A stretch of DNA of 64,000 nucleotides from an uncultured Formosa sp. (GCF_947500765.1 NZ_CANMTH010000002.1:434001-498000); one strand, 5' to 3'. Shown: positions 17,513 to 26,478, counted from the first letter of the stretch. Notes: generated by a model from the sequence alone, not told the origin. Made by a program: numbers and translations.

Positions 17513-17899
17513 TTAATTTATGGCAAACGGCGCACTAAGCTTGAAACTAGGTATAATAACTTTAAATGTTTTTGCATTGTTTAAGTTTATCATGTTGTAA
17601 TATCCAGACATGGCTCCAAACGGAGATGTTAACATGCATCCAGATTTGTAAGCGTGAGTTTCTCCTGGTTTAAGTATAGGTTTGTAGCCAACAACACCTT
17701 CACCAGACACTTCTTCTTCCTTATTTAAAGCATCAAGTATGCTCCAGTGTCTTGCGTATAATTGTACGGTGTCTTTACTTTGATTTTCAATAGTAATCTT
17801 ATATTCAAAAGCATACTGTATTCTATAGTTATTATAGTACGTGCCTTTAAAAGATGTCTCTACAGATATTTTAATCCCTTTTGTTACTTGTTGAACCAT
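17513..17899 (-). CDS. apaG: ApaG domain protein (DUF525)
   Basis: 128 residues, a complete immunoglobulin-like ApaG domain: VTKGIKISVETSF, FEYKITIENQSKDTVQLYARHW, GEGVVGYKPILKPGETHAYKSG and TSPFGAMSGYYNM. ApaG has been linked to Co2+/Mg2+ resistance in enterobacteria and the domain also occurs in F-box proteins; its biochemical role is still unclear. Start at MVQQVTKGIKI. It is followed at 17443-17463 by an AT-only palindromic stem (ACTTTTAAAA/TTTTAAAAGT) that may act as a weak terminator. Promoter box at 17933-17940. Confidence 0.92.
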   Translation of the reverse strand: MVQQVTKGIKISVETSFKGTYYNNYRIQYAFEYKITIENQSKDTVQLYARHWSILDALNKEEEVSGEGVVGYKPILKPGETHAYKSGCMLTSPFGAMSGYYNMINLNNAKTFKVIIPSFKLSAPFAIN

Positions 17900-17932
17900 A
17901 TACTTGACTGATAAATAGCGTGTTTAGCTGCG

Positions 17933-17940
17933 CAAAAATA
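17933..17940 (-). promoter_or_regulatory. -7 promoter box (TATTTTTG) for apaG
   Basis: TANNTTTG match on the minus strand, 33 bases upstream of the apaG start. Confidence 0.35.
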
Positions 17941-18005
17941 CAAATTTAAAGTGTTAACTTGTATTTAATACGTTTTAAACAACAAAAGTAATCAATAGAT
18001 AAATA

Positions 18006-19259
18006 CTAATTTGAAATGTTTACAGAACTTGCTTCTCCAACTCCAATTATTTTATCGTAACGCCCACCAAGATCTCTGTAGTATACAATTACTTTATAAT
18101 CGTTTTCTGTTTGGTAATAATTTCCGCTAATTTCTCCTTCATCTATAATGTTATTTTCGTCTTGAGTAACAAATTTATAATTGTAGAATCCTTGTTTTAG
18201 TAATAAAGGTATTTCGTAGATGCCTTTTTTTGTATTGTATATCATTTCTGTACTTTTGTTTACGGCGTAATTATTAAAATTTCCGTAAACATGCATTGTT
18301 TTGTTAGGTGGTAACTGTTCTGATTTTAAAGAAAAATGTATCCATGCGTAATCTGCTTCTATATTAGGATCTGTTGCGTCTATATTATTAATTACAAAAT
18401 TTCCGTTAATATCAGGGTTATATGTATATACTGAGTTTTTTTGAGGTACATTAGTAAATAAGTAGCTGTTATATAGTTCTTGTAAACTCACAAAATTTAT
18501 ACCACTATTAGCGACACGAATATCTTTGTTTTCAAAATAAAAGTATTCGTTTCCTCCCCAAAAAGTAGTTTCTTTATTGTATTTGTATATCAAACTATGT
18601 CCCATAGTATACGTCGGTTTTACGTTATTTATGGCTGTGTTTAAATTGTTGTTTTTAATAATTGTGGTTTTTACTGTTTGTAATGGGTTCTGAAATTGAA
18701 TAGCACTTGAATTAATAACCAAATCGACCGTTTGTTTTTCGTTTATAAATTTTACATCTCTAGAAATTTTTATAGATACACCAACGGTTGCGCCACCTTC
18801 ATTTATCATGAATTTTCTAGAAAACATAAGATTATCACTTTCATCAAAAACTTTCATCATATAATTTCCAGATAGTTTTAAGCTACGCACTTGTTCATTA
18901 GGAATAGAAAGCGTGTAATGCGAATACATTTGGTAGGTGTTATAAGAATTCTCGTAAGTTGTAATGCGTTGTTTGTCGAAGCCATCTATATATTCAGAAC
19001 GCATTAAACTTGAAGGTGTCCAATCGTAATTATAATGTTCTATAGAGTAATAAAAATCGTCTTCATTACCGTTAAGTACATCAAATTCTAGTTGTAAATT
19101 TTCACCAAGATCTAAAATAGGAAGCATGCTAATGTCTGTATTTCCTTTAAACATAATGGTCTTAATGTAATCTGGAGGACTTATTTCATGTTGTACTTGA
19201 GCAAAGCAGAAACTTTGAATAAAAATTATTGGGAGATATAAATATGATTTAATATTCAT
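18006..19259 (-). CDS. type IX secretion system Plug protein (DUF5103 family)
   Basis: 417 residues with a signal peptide (YLYLPIIFIQSFCFAQ). The sequence fits the DUF5103/Plug family: HEISPPDYIKTIMFKGN, ILDLGENLQLEFDVLNGNEDDFYYSIEHYNYDW (read in parts: ILDLGENLQLEFDVL, YYSIEHYNYDW), MRSEYIDGFDKQRI, TYQMYSHYTLSIPN, GNYMMKVFDESDNLMFSRKF and a second domain with LKQGFYNYKFV. In the Flavobacterium SprA translocon structure this family closes the channel from the periplasmic side. It is periplasmic and lies divergent from nqrA. Family assignment is from remembered motifs; a search with the PF17116 model would confirm. Confidence 0.82.
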   Translation of the reverse strand: MNIKSYLYLPIIFIQSFCFAQVQHEISPPDYIKTIMFKGNTDISMLPILDLGENLQLEFDVLNGNEDDFYYSIEHYNYDWTPSSLMRSEYIDGFDKQRITTYENSYNTYQMYSHYTLSIPNEQVRSLKLSGNYMMKVFDESDNLMFSRKFMINEGGATVGVSIKISRDVKFINEKQTVDLVINSSAIQFQNPLQTVKTTIIKNNNLNTAINNVKPTYTMGHSLIYKYNKETTFWGGNEYFYFENKDIRVANSGINFVSLQELYNSYLFTNVPQKNSVYTYNPDINGNFVINNIDATDPNIEADYAWIHFSLKSEQLPPNKTMHVYGNFNNYAVNKSTEMIYNTKKGIYEIPLLLKQGFYNYKFVTQDENNIIDEGEISGNYYQTENDYKVIVYYRDLGGRYDKIIGVGEASSVNISN

Positions 19260-19377
19260 TTTTGTACATTTAAAAGGTAAATATAAGGAAAAATAAAAGC
19301 TAGTATTGTTTTTTATTTAGAACAGATATAAATAAATAAGATATATGCTAATTCGAACTATTTTATCTTTTTATTCT

Positions 19378-19385
19378 TAAATTTG
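19378..19385 (+). promoter_or_regulatory. -7 promoter box (TAAATTTG) for the nqr operon
   Basis: TANNTTTG match 67 bases upstream of nqrA, with TTCG about 20 bases further upstream as a weak -33 candidate. Confidence 0.4.
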
Positions 19386-19452
19386 CTCGGATTTTTCAAT
19401 CGTATCAGCATTGAAATCAGTATAACTATTATTAATACATAGATTTATAAAT

Positions 19453-20808
19453 ATGTCAAACGACATTAAGATTACAAAAGGTCTAGACATTAAACTCAAA
19501 GGTGAAGCTGAAAAGGCTTTAGAAAGTGCTGTAATAAGCAATACCTACACCTTAAGGCCTGAGGACTTCCACGGAGTTATTCCCAAATTAGTTGCAAGAG
19601 TTGGTGATAAAGTAAAAGCAGGTAGCCCTGTGTTTTACGATAAAACTAACGAAAATGTTCAATTTGTTTCGCCTGTTTCAGGAGAGGTTATTGATATTTT
19701 ACGTGGTGAAAAACGTAAGATTTTAGCCATTAAGATTCAAGCAGACAAAGAGCAAGCATATCAGGAAAACGAAAAAATTAATGTTAATTCTGCAACTGCT
19801 GAAGCTTTAAGTTTATACTTACAAGCAACAGGGTGTTGGCCGTTTATTAAACAGCGACCATACGATGTTATTGCAAACCCAACAAAACAGCCAAAAGCTA
19901 TTTTTGTTTCAGGTTATGATAGCGCACCTTTAGCAGTAGATTTAGATTTTGCTTTACAAGGCAAAGGCGCGGAATTACAAGCTGCAGTTACTGCTCTCGG
20001 AAAATTAACGTCAGGACAAGTTCATGTGTCTGTTAAAAACGGATCAAATTCGCCATTAGCAGGTTTGTCAGGAGTTTCTGTTCATAAATTATCTGGTCCA
20101 CATCCCGTAGGTAATGTTGGAACTCAGATTAATAAAATAGACCCTGTAAATAAAGGAGAAGTGGTTTGGACAATCAATCCACAAGATCTTGTTATTATCG
20201 GAGAATTATTATTAACAGGTAAGTTTAATGCCGAGCGTATTGTTGCTTTAGTAGGATCTGCGGTTAAAAAACCAAGATACTTTAAAACTAAAATAGCAAG
20301 CGAAATAGCTACTATTATTTACGATAATGGTATCGAACAAGACGGTAATAACCGTGTTATTGTTGGTAATGTGTTATCAGGTAAACAAGTAAAACCAGAT
20401 GGAAATTTAGATTATTACAGCAATTTAATTTCTGTGATTCCTGAAGGTGATGATTATGAGTTTTTTGGATGGAACAAACCAGTATTTAACAAGATCTCAA
20501 CGTCAAGAGCTTTAACGTTCTCTTGGTTAAGTCCAAATAAAAAATACGATTTAAATACAAATACAAACGGAGAGCACAGAGCTTTTGTATTAACAGGTAA
20601 TTATGAAGAGGTTTTTCCTTTAGATATTTATCCTATGCAAATTCTTAAGTCTTGTATGTATAAAGATTTAGACGAAATGGAAGCACTTGGTATGTACGAA
20701 GTTGCTCCTGAAGATTTTGCGTTAACAGAATTTGTTTGTGTATCTAAACAACCACATCAGGAAATTATTAGAAAAGGTTTGGATGTAATGATTAAAGAAA
20801 TAGGGTAA
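19453..20808 (+). CDS. nqrA: Na+-translocating NADH:quinone reductase subunit A
   Basis: 451 residues. NqrA is the peripheral subunit of the Nqr complex, which oxidises NADH, reduces quinone and pumps Na+ out. The N-terminus has the family start IKITKGLDIKLKGEAEKAL and a biotinyl-like domain (VARVGDKVKAGSPVFYDK, FVSPVSGEVIDILRGEKRK); later stretches LSGPHPVGNVGTQINKIDPV and EYNFE-type C-terminus LKSCMYKDLDEMEALGMYEVAPEDFAL (in parts) are typical. First gene of a tight six-gene operon: nqrB begins two bases after its stop. Confidence 0.96.
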   Translation: MSNDIKITKGLDIKLKGEAEKALESAVISNTYTLRPEDFHGVIPKLVARVGDKVKAGSPVFYDKTNENVQFVSPVSGEVIDILRGEKRKILAIKIQADKEQAYQENEKINVNSATAEALSLYLQATGCWPFIKQRPYDVIANPTKQPKAIFVSGYDSAPLAVDLDFALQGKGAELQAAVTALGKLTSGQVHVSVKNGSNSPLAGLSGVSVHKLSGPHPVGNVGTQINKIDPVNKGEVVWTINPQDLVIIGELLLTGKFNAERIVALVGSAVKKPRYFKTKIASEIATIIYDNGIEQDGNNRVIVGNVLSGKQVKPDGNLDYYSNLISVIPEGDDYEFFGWNKPVFNKISTSRALTFSWLSPNKKYDLNTNTNGEHRAFVLTGNYEEVFPLDIYPMQILKSCMYKDLDEMEALGMYEVAPEDFALTEFVCVSKQPHQEIIRKGLDVMIKEIG

Positions 20809-20810
20809 TC

Positions 20811-22010
20811 ATGGGTTTAAAAAGTAATTTACATAATTTAAAAGAAAAGTATAAGGGTACCAAGATGGCACCAGCGTTTAATGCATTGCATACGTTTTTA
20901 TACTTGCCAAATGATACCACACATAATGGTACTCATATAAAAGCAGCCGACGATTTAAAACGTACAATGAATACGGTAATCATGGCTATGATTCCATGTT
21001 TAATTTTCGGAATGTTTAATGCAGGATATCAACATTTCTCTGCATTAGGTACTCCAGTAGATTTTTTATCTTGGGATGCATTTTACATTGGTTTAATTAA
21101 AATTTTACCATTAGTAGTCGTGTCTTATGGTGTTGGTTTAGGTATCGAGTTTATTTTCGCTACTATTAAAAATCACGAAGTAGAAGAAGGTTATTTAGTA
21201 ACAGGTATGTTAGTACCTTTAATTGTACCAATTGATATTCCTTTATGGATGCTAGCAGTAGCAGTTACTTTTGGAGTTGTTATTGGTAAAGAAGTTTTTG
21301 GTGGAACAGGGATGAATATCTTAAACCCTGCATTAACAATTCGTGCATTCTTATTCTTCGCCTATCCAACTTGGATGTCTGGTGATAAAGTTTGGATTCA
21401 CGGCGCTGTAGAACGTACAAAAGAAATCGCTGCAGGAGCAAATATTGATGCTATTTCAGGTGAAACCATATTAGGAAGTCTCGCTCAAGGGCATCATATA
21501 GATTATTCGATTTCAGATATGTTCTTTGGATTTATTCCAGGGTCGGTTGGGGAAACATCCACATTCTTAATTATTTTAGGAGCTTTATTTTTAATTTTCA
21601 CTAAGATTGGAAGTTGGAGAATCATGCTGTCTGCTGTAGTAGGAGCTTTAACAATGGGATTAATTTTTAACGGTGTTGTCTCTTCAGGATGGATTACTGA
21701 AACAAGTAAATTCTATACCTTAATGAGTACAGAATTCTGGCATCATTTAATAATTGGAGGTTTTGCTTTTGGTGTTGTGTTTATGGCAACAGATCCAGTA
21801 ACGGCATCTCAAACAAATAAAGGGAAATGGATTTATGGGTTCTTAATTGGATTCTTATCTATTATGATACGTGTTTTCAACCCTGCATATCCAGAAGGTG
21901 TAATGCTTGCAATTCTATTAATGAATGTGTTTGCACCAACTATTGATCATTACATCATTAAAGGTAATGTGAAGAAAAGAATGAAACGTTTAAAAGTAAA
22001 AACGGCTTAA
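20811..22010 (+). CDS. nqrB: Na+-translocating NADH:quinone reductase subunit B
   Basis: 399-residue membrane subunit that carries a covalent FMN and forms the sodium path with NqrD/E. About ten hydrophobic segments. The flavinylation motif is DAISGETILG (about residues 214-223), with the threonine as the FMN attachment site on a phosphoester; this is the expected D-x-x-S-G-x-T pattern. Other landmarks: GKEVFGGTGMNILNPALTIRAF and ATDPVTASQTNKGKWIYG. The FMN is attached by ApbE, encoded at 28489-29472. Confidence 0.96.
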   Translation: MGLKSNLHNLKEKYKGTKMAPAFNALHTFLYLPNDTTHNGTHIKAADDLKRTMNTVIMAMIPCLIFGMFNAGYQHFSALGTPVDFLSWDAFYIGLIKILPLVVVSYGVGLGIEFIFATIKNHEVEEGYLVTGMLVPLIVPIDIPLWMLAVAVTFGVVIGKEVFGGTGMNILNPALTIRAFLFFAYPTWMSGDKVWIHGAVERTKEIAAGANIDAISGETILGSLAQGHHIDYSISDMFFGFIPGSVGETSTFLIILGALFLIFTKIGSWRIMLSAVVGALTMGLIFNGVVSSGWITETSKFYTLMSTEFWHHLIIGGFAFGVVFMATDPVTASQTNKGKWIYGFLIGFLSIMIRVFNPAYPEGVMLAILLMNVFAPTIDHYIIKGNVKKRMKRLKVKTA

Positions 22011-22012
22011 CA

Positions 22013-22765
22013 ATGGAAAATAGAACAGATAAAAATTCATATACTATTATATTTGCTATAGTAATGGTTTTTGTTGTAGGTGCTTTATTAGCCTTTACAG
22101 CATCTTCATTAAAACCTAGAATTGCAGAGAATCAGCGTATAGAAAAGCAGCAAAATATTTTGTATGCTATGGGGGTTAATGATAATACAGAAGGAAGTGC
22201 CGTTTTTGTTTCGACAACAGATGCTCCTGAATTATTTGAGAAATACATCACTAAGCAATTAGTTATTGAGAATGGAGTAACTAAAGAAGATAGTGAAGCG
22301 TATTTAATGGATATTAAAAAGGAAAAAGCAGCAGCTGTTTCAGATCCTTCTAAAAGACGTTTACCATTATTTATTGGTGAAAAAGATGGTAAAACACTAT
22401 ACGTAATTCCAATCTATGGAAAAGGATTATGGGATGCCATTTGGGGATATGTTTCAATGGACGAAAATATGATAGTTCAAGGTGCTTATTTCGATCATAA
22501 AGGTGAAACTCCTGGTTTAGGAGCAAATATTAAAGAACGTTTCTTTATGGATGATTTTATTGGTGAACATTTATTAGATGCTTCGGGTAATTTTAAAGGA
22601 ATTACTGTTGCTAAAGGAAATGCAGATCCAAAAAATGAAGATAAAACAGATAATGAGGTTGATGCAATTGCCGGTGCTACTATTACAGGAAATGGGGTAA
22701 CTGCAATGATTAAAAGTGATTTAAAACTTTACAAACCTTATTTCGATAACTTAAAAAATAATTAA
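22013..22765 (+). CDS. nqrC: Na+-translocating NADH:quinone reductase subunit C
   Basis: 250 residues: one N-terminal transmembrane helix (YTIIFAIVMVFVVGALLAFTA) and a periplasmic FMN-binding domain. The flavinylation site is in DAIAGATITGNGVTAM near residue 225; the residue before GAT is Ala where Vibrio has Ser, and the FMN-bearing threonine is kept. GYVSMDENMIVQGAYFDHKGETPGLG (in parts) is the usual FMN_bind core. It sits two bases after nqrB and three bases before nqrD. Confidence 0.95.
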   Translation: MENRTDKNSYTIIFAIVMVFVVGALLAFTASSLKPRIAENQRIEKQQNILYAMGVNDNTEGSAVFVSTTDAPELFEKYITKQLVIENGVTKEDSEAYLMDIKKEKAAAVSDPSKRRLPLFIGEKDGKTLYVIPIYGKGLWDAIWGYVSMDENMIVQGAYFDHKGETPGLGANIKERFFMDDFIGEHLLDASGNFKGITVAKGNADPKNEDKTDNEVDAIAGATITGNGVTAMIKSDLKLYKPYFDNLKNN

Positions 22766-22768
22766 TTT

Positions 22769-23416
22769 ATGGCACTTTTATCAAAAAAAGACACAAAATT
22801 AATCACTGATCCATTATTGGATAATAACCCAATTACCATTCAGGTATTAGGTATATGTTCTGCTTTGGCTATTACAGCGCAATTAAAAGCTTCAATAGTA
22901 ATGGCTCTGTCGGTAATGGCTGTGCTAGCAATAGGAAATGTTGTAATCTCTTTAATGAGAAACATTATTCCTTCAAAAATTAGAATTATTGTGCAGTTAG
23001 TAGTTGTAGCTGCTTTAGTAATTATAGTCGATCAAGTATTAAAAGCATTCTCTTACGAGTTAAGTAAAACACTTTCTGTATTCGTAGGGTTAATTATTAC
23101 CAATTGTATAATTATGGGACGTTTTGAAGCTTTCGCTTTAGCAAACGGACCATGGAAATCGTTTTTAGATGGTATTGGTAATGCTGCTGGTTACGGTTTA
23201 ATTCTTGTAATTGTTGGTTTTTTTAGAGAGTTATTAGGTTCTGGTACATTATTAGGATTTAAAGTTTTAGGAGATCCAATCGAAAAAACAGGATTATACG
23301 CTTTAGGTTATGAAAACAACGGGTTTATGTTGTTGTCTCCAATGGCTTTAATTGTTGTAGGGATTATAATTTGGGTTCAACGTAGTAGAAACGAAGCATT
23401 AATAGAAGATCATTAA
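22769..23416 (+). CDS. nqrD: Na+-translocating NADH:quinone reductase subunit D
   Basis: 215-residue membrane subunit with six predicted helices; homologous to NqrE and to RnfE. The cysteine regions that hold the intramembrane iron centre are present (VLGICSALAIT and GLIITNCIIMGRFEAFA), as is NGPWKSFLDGIGNAAGYG. Followed by the only sizeable gap in the operon (44 bases), which contains a hairpin. Confidence 0.96.
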   Translation: MALLSKKDTKLITDPLLDNNPITIQVLGICSALAITAQLKASIVMALSVMAVLAIGNVVISLMRNIIPSKIRIIVQLVVVAALVIIVDQVLKAFSYELSKTLSVFVGLIITNCIIMGRFEAFALANGPWKSFLDGIGNAAGYGLILVIVGFFRELLGSGTLLGFKVLGDPIEKTGLYALGYENNGFMLLSPMALIVVGIIIWVQRSRNEALIEDH

Positions 23417-23417
23417 T

Positions 23418-23446
23418 CAGTATAACGTTTATTTTAAACGTAACTG
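23418..23446 (+). promoter_or_regulatory. hairpin in the nqrD-nqrE gap
   Basis: ACGTTTA (23425-23431) pairs with TAAACGT (23435-23441) around TTT, and outer CAGT (23418-23421) pairs with ACTG (23443-23446) across a small internal loop. No T run follows, so it is not a classical terminator. It sits in the only operon gap longer than six bases. Possible RNA processing or stability element (inference). Confidence 0.45.
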
Positions 23447-23460
23447 AAATCTAAAAGAAT

Positions 23461-24177
23461 ATGGAATATATAGAATTATTTTTTAAGTCAATATTTATAG
23501 ATAACATGGTATTCGCTACATTCTTAGGAATGTGTTCTTACCTTGCTGTTTCTAAAAAAGTATCTACAGCAGTTGGACTTGGTGCAGCAGTTGTATTTGT
23601 AATGTTAATTACAGTCCCTTTAAACTGGTTGTTAGACCAGTATATACTTCAGCCTGGAGCATTAAAATGGTTAGGTGCAGAGTATGCAGATTACGATTTA
23701 AGTTTTTTATCATTTATCTTATTTATTGCAACTATTGCAACAATGGTACAATTGGTAGAAATAATTGTAGAGAAGTTTTCACCTTCATTATATAATTCAC
23801 TTGGTATTTTCTTACCACTTATTGCTGTAAACTGTGCCATCTTAGGAGGGTCTTTGTTTATGCAATCTCGTGAGATTCCTACTTTAGGTCTAGCAACTGT
23901 TTACGGTGTTGGATCTGGAATTGGATGGTTTTTAGCGATTTTAGCTATTGCAGCTATTCGTGAAAAAATTAGATATTCTAATGTACCACCTGCATTACGC
24001 GGATTAGGAATTACATTTATTATCACAGGTTTAATGGCTATCGGATTTATGAGTTTCGGTGGAATGTTAACTGGAGGTGATGAAGAAGGAGCTAAAGAAG
24101 AAAAAACTGTAAAAGTTGAAACTCCTGAGGCAGATAACGTAAAAGAGTTAGCGAATAATACAAAAGAAATCAACTAA
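23461..24177 (+). CDS. nqrE: Na+-translocating NADH:quinone reductase subunit E, with acidic C-terminal extension
   Basis: 238-residue membrane subunit, the inverted-topology partner of NqrD, sharing the iron centre; cysteines are in [13 protein letters not shown] and [15 protein letters not shown]. Family landmarks [36 protein letters not shown] and [26 protein letters not shown] are intact. Vibrio NqrE ends shortly after this point (about 198 residues); here a charged, mainly acidic tail of about 33 residues follows (from [11 protein letters not shown] to the end), predicted disordered. The tail is in frame and the stop is seven bases before nqrF, so it is a real part of the gene. Confidence 0.95.
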   Translation: MEYIELFFKSIFIDNMVFATFLGMCSYLAVSKKVSTAVGLGAAVVFVMLITVPLNWLLDQYILQPGALKWLGAEYADYDLSFLSFILFIATIATMVQLVEIIVEKFSPSLYNSLGIFLPLIAVNCAILGGSLFMQSREIPTLGLATVYGVGSGIGWFLAILAIAAIREKIRYSNVPPALRGLGITFIITGLMAIGFMSFGGMLTGGDEEGAKEEKTVKVETPEADNVKELANNTKEIN

Positions 24178-24183
24178 GATATC

Positions 24184-25494
24184 ATGACGATTTTAGCAGC
24201 AACAACAACAGGAACAATAATCGCGACGGTAGTAGCTTTTTTAGTTATTACTTTAGTTTTAGTGAGTTTATTATTGTTTGTGAAACAAAAATTATCACCA
24301 TCAGGTCCTGTAAAGATTAAAATTAATGGTGAAAAAGAAATAGAAGTAGGTTCTGGAGCAAGTTTATTATCTACTCTTGGAAACTCAAAAATATTCTTGC
24401 CATCTGCTTGTGGTGGTGGTGGTACATGTATTCAGTGTGAGTGCCATGTATTATCTGGTGGAGGTGAAGCTCTTCCAACAGAAACACCTCACTTTACAAG
24501 AAAAGAGTTAAAAGATGGTGCACGTTTAGCTTGTCAAGTAAAAGTTAAACAAGACATGGAAATTACAATTCCTGAAGAAGTTTTTGGTATTAAAAAATGG
24601 GAAGCAACTGTAGTTCGTAACTTTAATGTGGCATCATTTATTAAGGAATTTGTAGTTGAGATTCCTGAATTAATGAACTATAAAGCTGGTGGATATATTC
24701 AAATTGAAATTCCAGAATGTGAAGTGAAATTTTCAGATATTGATATTACAGCGCATCCAGAAGAACACGAAACTCCAGATAAATTTCAAGCGGAATGGGA
24801 CAAATTTAAACTTTGGCCTTTAACAATGAAAAATACTGAAACTGTAGAACGTGCGTACTCAATGGCTTCTTATCCTGCAGAAGGAAGAGAAATTATGTTG
24901 AATGTGCGTATTGCAACTCCTCCTTTTGACCGTGCTAAAAATGGTTGGATGGATGTTAATCCAGGGATTGCTTCGTCTTATATTTTCTCAAGAAAGAAAG
25001 GTGACAAAGTTACTATTTCTGGACCTTACGGTGAATTCTTTATTAATGAATCTGAAGCTGAAATGTTATATGTAGGTGGTGGAGCAGGTATGGCGCCAAT
25101 GCGTTCTCACTTATATCACTTATTTAAAACCTTAAAAACAGGTAGAAAAGTAACATATTGGTATGGTGGTCGTTCTAAACGTGAATTGTTTTACCTAGAG
25201 CACTTCTACGAATTAGAAAGAGAATTTCCTAACTTCAAATTCTATTTAGCATTATCTGAACCAATGCCAGAAGATAATTGGAAAGTTAAAGAAGATATAG
25301 ATTCTCCTGGAGACGGTTTCGTAGGTTTTGTACACAATGTTGTTATAGACAATTATTTAAGTAAACACGATACTCCTGAAGATATTGAATTATACTTCTG
25401 TGGACCACCATTAATGAATAAAGCTGTTCAGAAAATGGGAGAAGATTTTGGTCTTGCAGACGAGAACATAAGATTTGATGACTTTGGAGGTTAA
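24184..25494 (+). CDS. nqrF: Na+-translocating NADH:quinone reductase subunit F
   Basis: 436 residues, the NADH entry point. One N-terminal transmembrane helix (about 10-33), then a 2Fe-2S ferredoxin domain with Cys76, Cys82, Cys85 and Cys117 (ACGGGGTCIQCECH and RLACQVKVK), an FAD domain (ERAYSMASYPAE; KGDKVTISGPYGEFF) and an NAD domain (YVGGGAGMAPMRSHLYHLF; ELYFCGPPLMNKAV), ending in the typical DDFGG. Last gene of the operon, closed by the terminator at 25512-25545. Confidence 0.97.
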   Translation: MTILAATTTGTIIATVVAFLVITLVLVSLLLFVKQKLSPSGPVKIKINGEKEIEVGSGASLLSTLGNSKIFLPSACGGGGTCIQCECHVLSGGGEALPTETPHFTRKELKDGARLACQVKVKQDMEITIPEEVFGIKKWEATVVRNFNVASFIKEFVVEIPELMNYKAGGYIQIEIPECEVKFSDIDITAHPEEHETPDKFQAEWDKFKLWPLTMKNTETVERAYSMASYPAEGREIMLNVRIATPPFDRAKNGWMDVNPGIASSYIFSRKKGDKVTISGPYGEFFINESEAEMLYVGGGAGMAPMRSHLYHLFKTLKTGRKVTYWYGGRSKRELFYLEHFYELEREFPNFKFYLALSEPMPEDNWKVKEDIDSPGDGFVGFVHNVVIDNYLSKHDTPEDIELYFCGPPLMNKAVQKMGEDFGLADENIRFDDFGG

Positions 25495-25511
25495 TCTAAA
25501 GTATATTATAT

Positions 25512-25545
25512 AAAAAAGCCAACTCAATTGAGTTGGCTTTTTTTA
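25512..25545. terminator. bidirectional intrinsic terminator between nqrF and the 25543 gene
   Basis: AGCCAACTCAA (25517-25527) pairs with TTGAGTTGGCT (25528-25538), a perfect palindrome flanked by A6 and T7. Serves nqrF (plus) and the convergent small gene (minus). Confidence 0.9.
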
Positions 25546-25992
25546 TGCTTTTAAATATTCTGTTTTTGTTATCTCATATTTAAACAATTTAGAACAATCC
25601 ATAATATCTGGACTATCATCTAGTTTACATAAATAACTAACAACAGCACTAAGACCTTTAAATAATATATATTTATCGCTAGAATTTATTGGTTTTTTGT
25701 TTGTATGATGAAGCGGAATCGTATAACCACAAGCTTTTAGAAATGTGGCTTCAATTTGCAACAGTTCTAATGGCGTATAACCATTAAAACGTCTCCCTAA
25801 AGTTTGATGCACTTGTCCTAAATAATTTAATTGAGTAGAACCGTGATTATCCGTTAGGTGTTTCCATGCATCTTTATGGTCTAATATATTACCAACAGCA
25901 CATTGTTTTGAACATTCAGGATGTAATGTGTCTGCATGAAATGCGTGGTATAATTTGTTAATAGCCAAGTTAAATCGTGTTGTTGTTTCCAT
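25543..25992 (-). CDS. hypothetical protein with CxxxC motif, next to nqr
   Basis: 149 residues, no signal peptide and no membrane segment. Mostly helical, with a Cys27-x3-Cys31 pair in HPECSKQCAVGNIL and several histidines (HAFHADTLHPEC, DNHGSTQLNYLGQVHQ), which could bind a metal or haem, but I cannot assign a fold. I recall similar small proteins in flavobacteria, sometimes labelled as NqrF by neighbourhood, which would be wrong here as NqrF is complete upstream. Convergent with nqrF; hairpins on both sides make it a single-gene unit. Further cysteines near residues 88, 121 and 133. Confidence 0.75.
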   Translation of the reverse strand: METTTRFNLAINKLYHAFHADTLHPECSKQCAVGNILDHKDAWKHLTDNHGSTQLNYLGQVHQTLGRRFNGYTPLELLQIEATFLKACGYTIPLHHTNKKPINSSDKYILFKGLSAVVSYLCKLDDSPDIMDCSKLFKYEITKTEYLKA

Positions 25993-26036
25993 TATCGTTA
26001 ATTAATAATATTAAATTACAAAAAATGAATGGAAAT

Positions 26037-26070
26037 AAAAAAGCCAACTGATTAGAGTTGGCTTTTTTAT
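26037..26070 (-). terminator. intrinsic terminator after the kinase/receiver pair
   Basis: AAGCCAACT (26041-26049) pairs with AGTTGGCTT (26056-26064); T run on the minus strand. Nearly the same stem as the terminator at 25512-25545. Confidence 0.85.
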
Positions 26071-26085
26071 GATATATTATTATGA

Positions 26086-26478
26086 TTAGATTTCTTTTAG
26101 AATATTTTTTAAAGCATTTACAGAAATTGGTTTTATTAAATAATTAGATACATTTTCATAACGTTTTGCACGTCGTATATCTACTGGATCAATAGATGAA
26201 CTTACAATATAAATCGTGATTTTTTTATGAAATTCTATTTTACTAAATTCTTCTAGAAATTCCCAACCATCCATTATTGGCATATTTATATCCAATAGTA
26301 TAATTTCCGGTATATCTAGACCTTCTAAAATTTTAGTCTTTAATTTTGTGATTGCTTCATGGCCATTTTTAAAAATCATGAATGAATTACAAAAATTAGA
26401 AATTTCCATCATTCTTTTTGCTCCAAAAATAAAAATGGGATCATCATCAATGATACAAGCTATGTTTACTTTATTCAT
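26086..26478 (-). CDS. single-domain response regulator (receiver only)
   Basis: 130 residues, a lone receiver domain without an output domain. Acidic cluster DDDP at 11-14, phospho-acceptor Asp63 in LLDINMPIMDGWEFL, Ser/Thr switch in YIVSSSI and Lys in YLIKPISV. It probably acts through phosphotransfer or protein contact. Its start codon overlaps the last eight bases of the histidine-kinase gene (ATGAATAA), so the two are translationally coupled and form a cognate pair. Confidence 0.94.
   Translation of the reverse strand: MNKVNIACIIDDDPIFIFGAKRMMEISNFCNSFMIFKNGHEAITKLKTKILEGLDIPEIILLDINMPIMDGWEFLEEFSKIEFHKKITIYIVSSSIDPVDIRRAKRYENVSNYLIKPISVNALKNILKEI

Noticed and set aside
25512..26070. 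Two near-identical AGCCAACT hairpins as transposon ends flanking the 25543 gene
   Set aside because: Both have A and T flanks typical of terminators, no transposase is present and no target duplication was seen.
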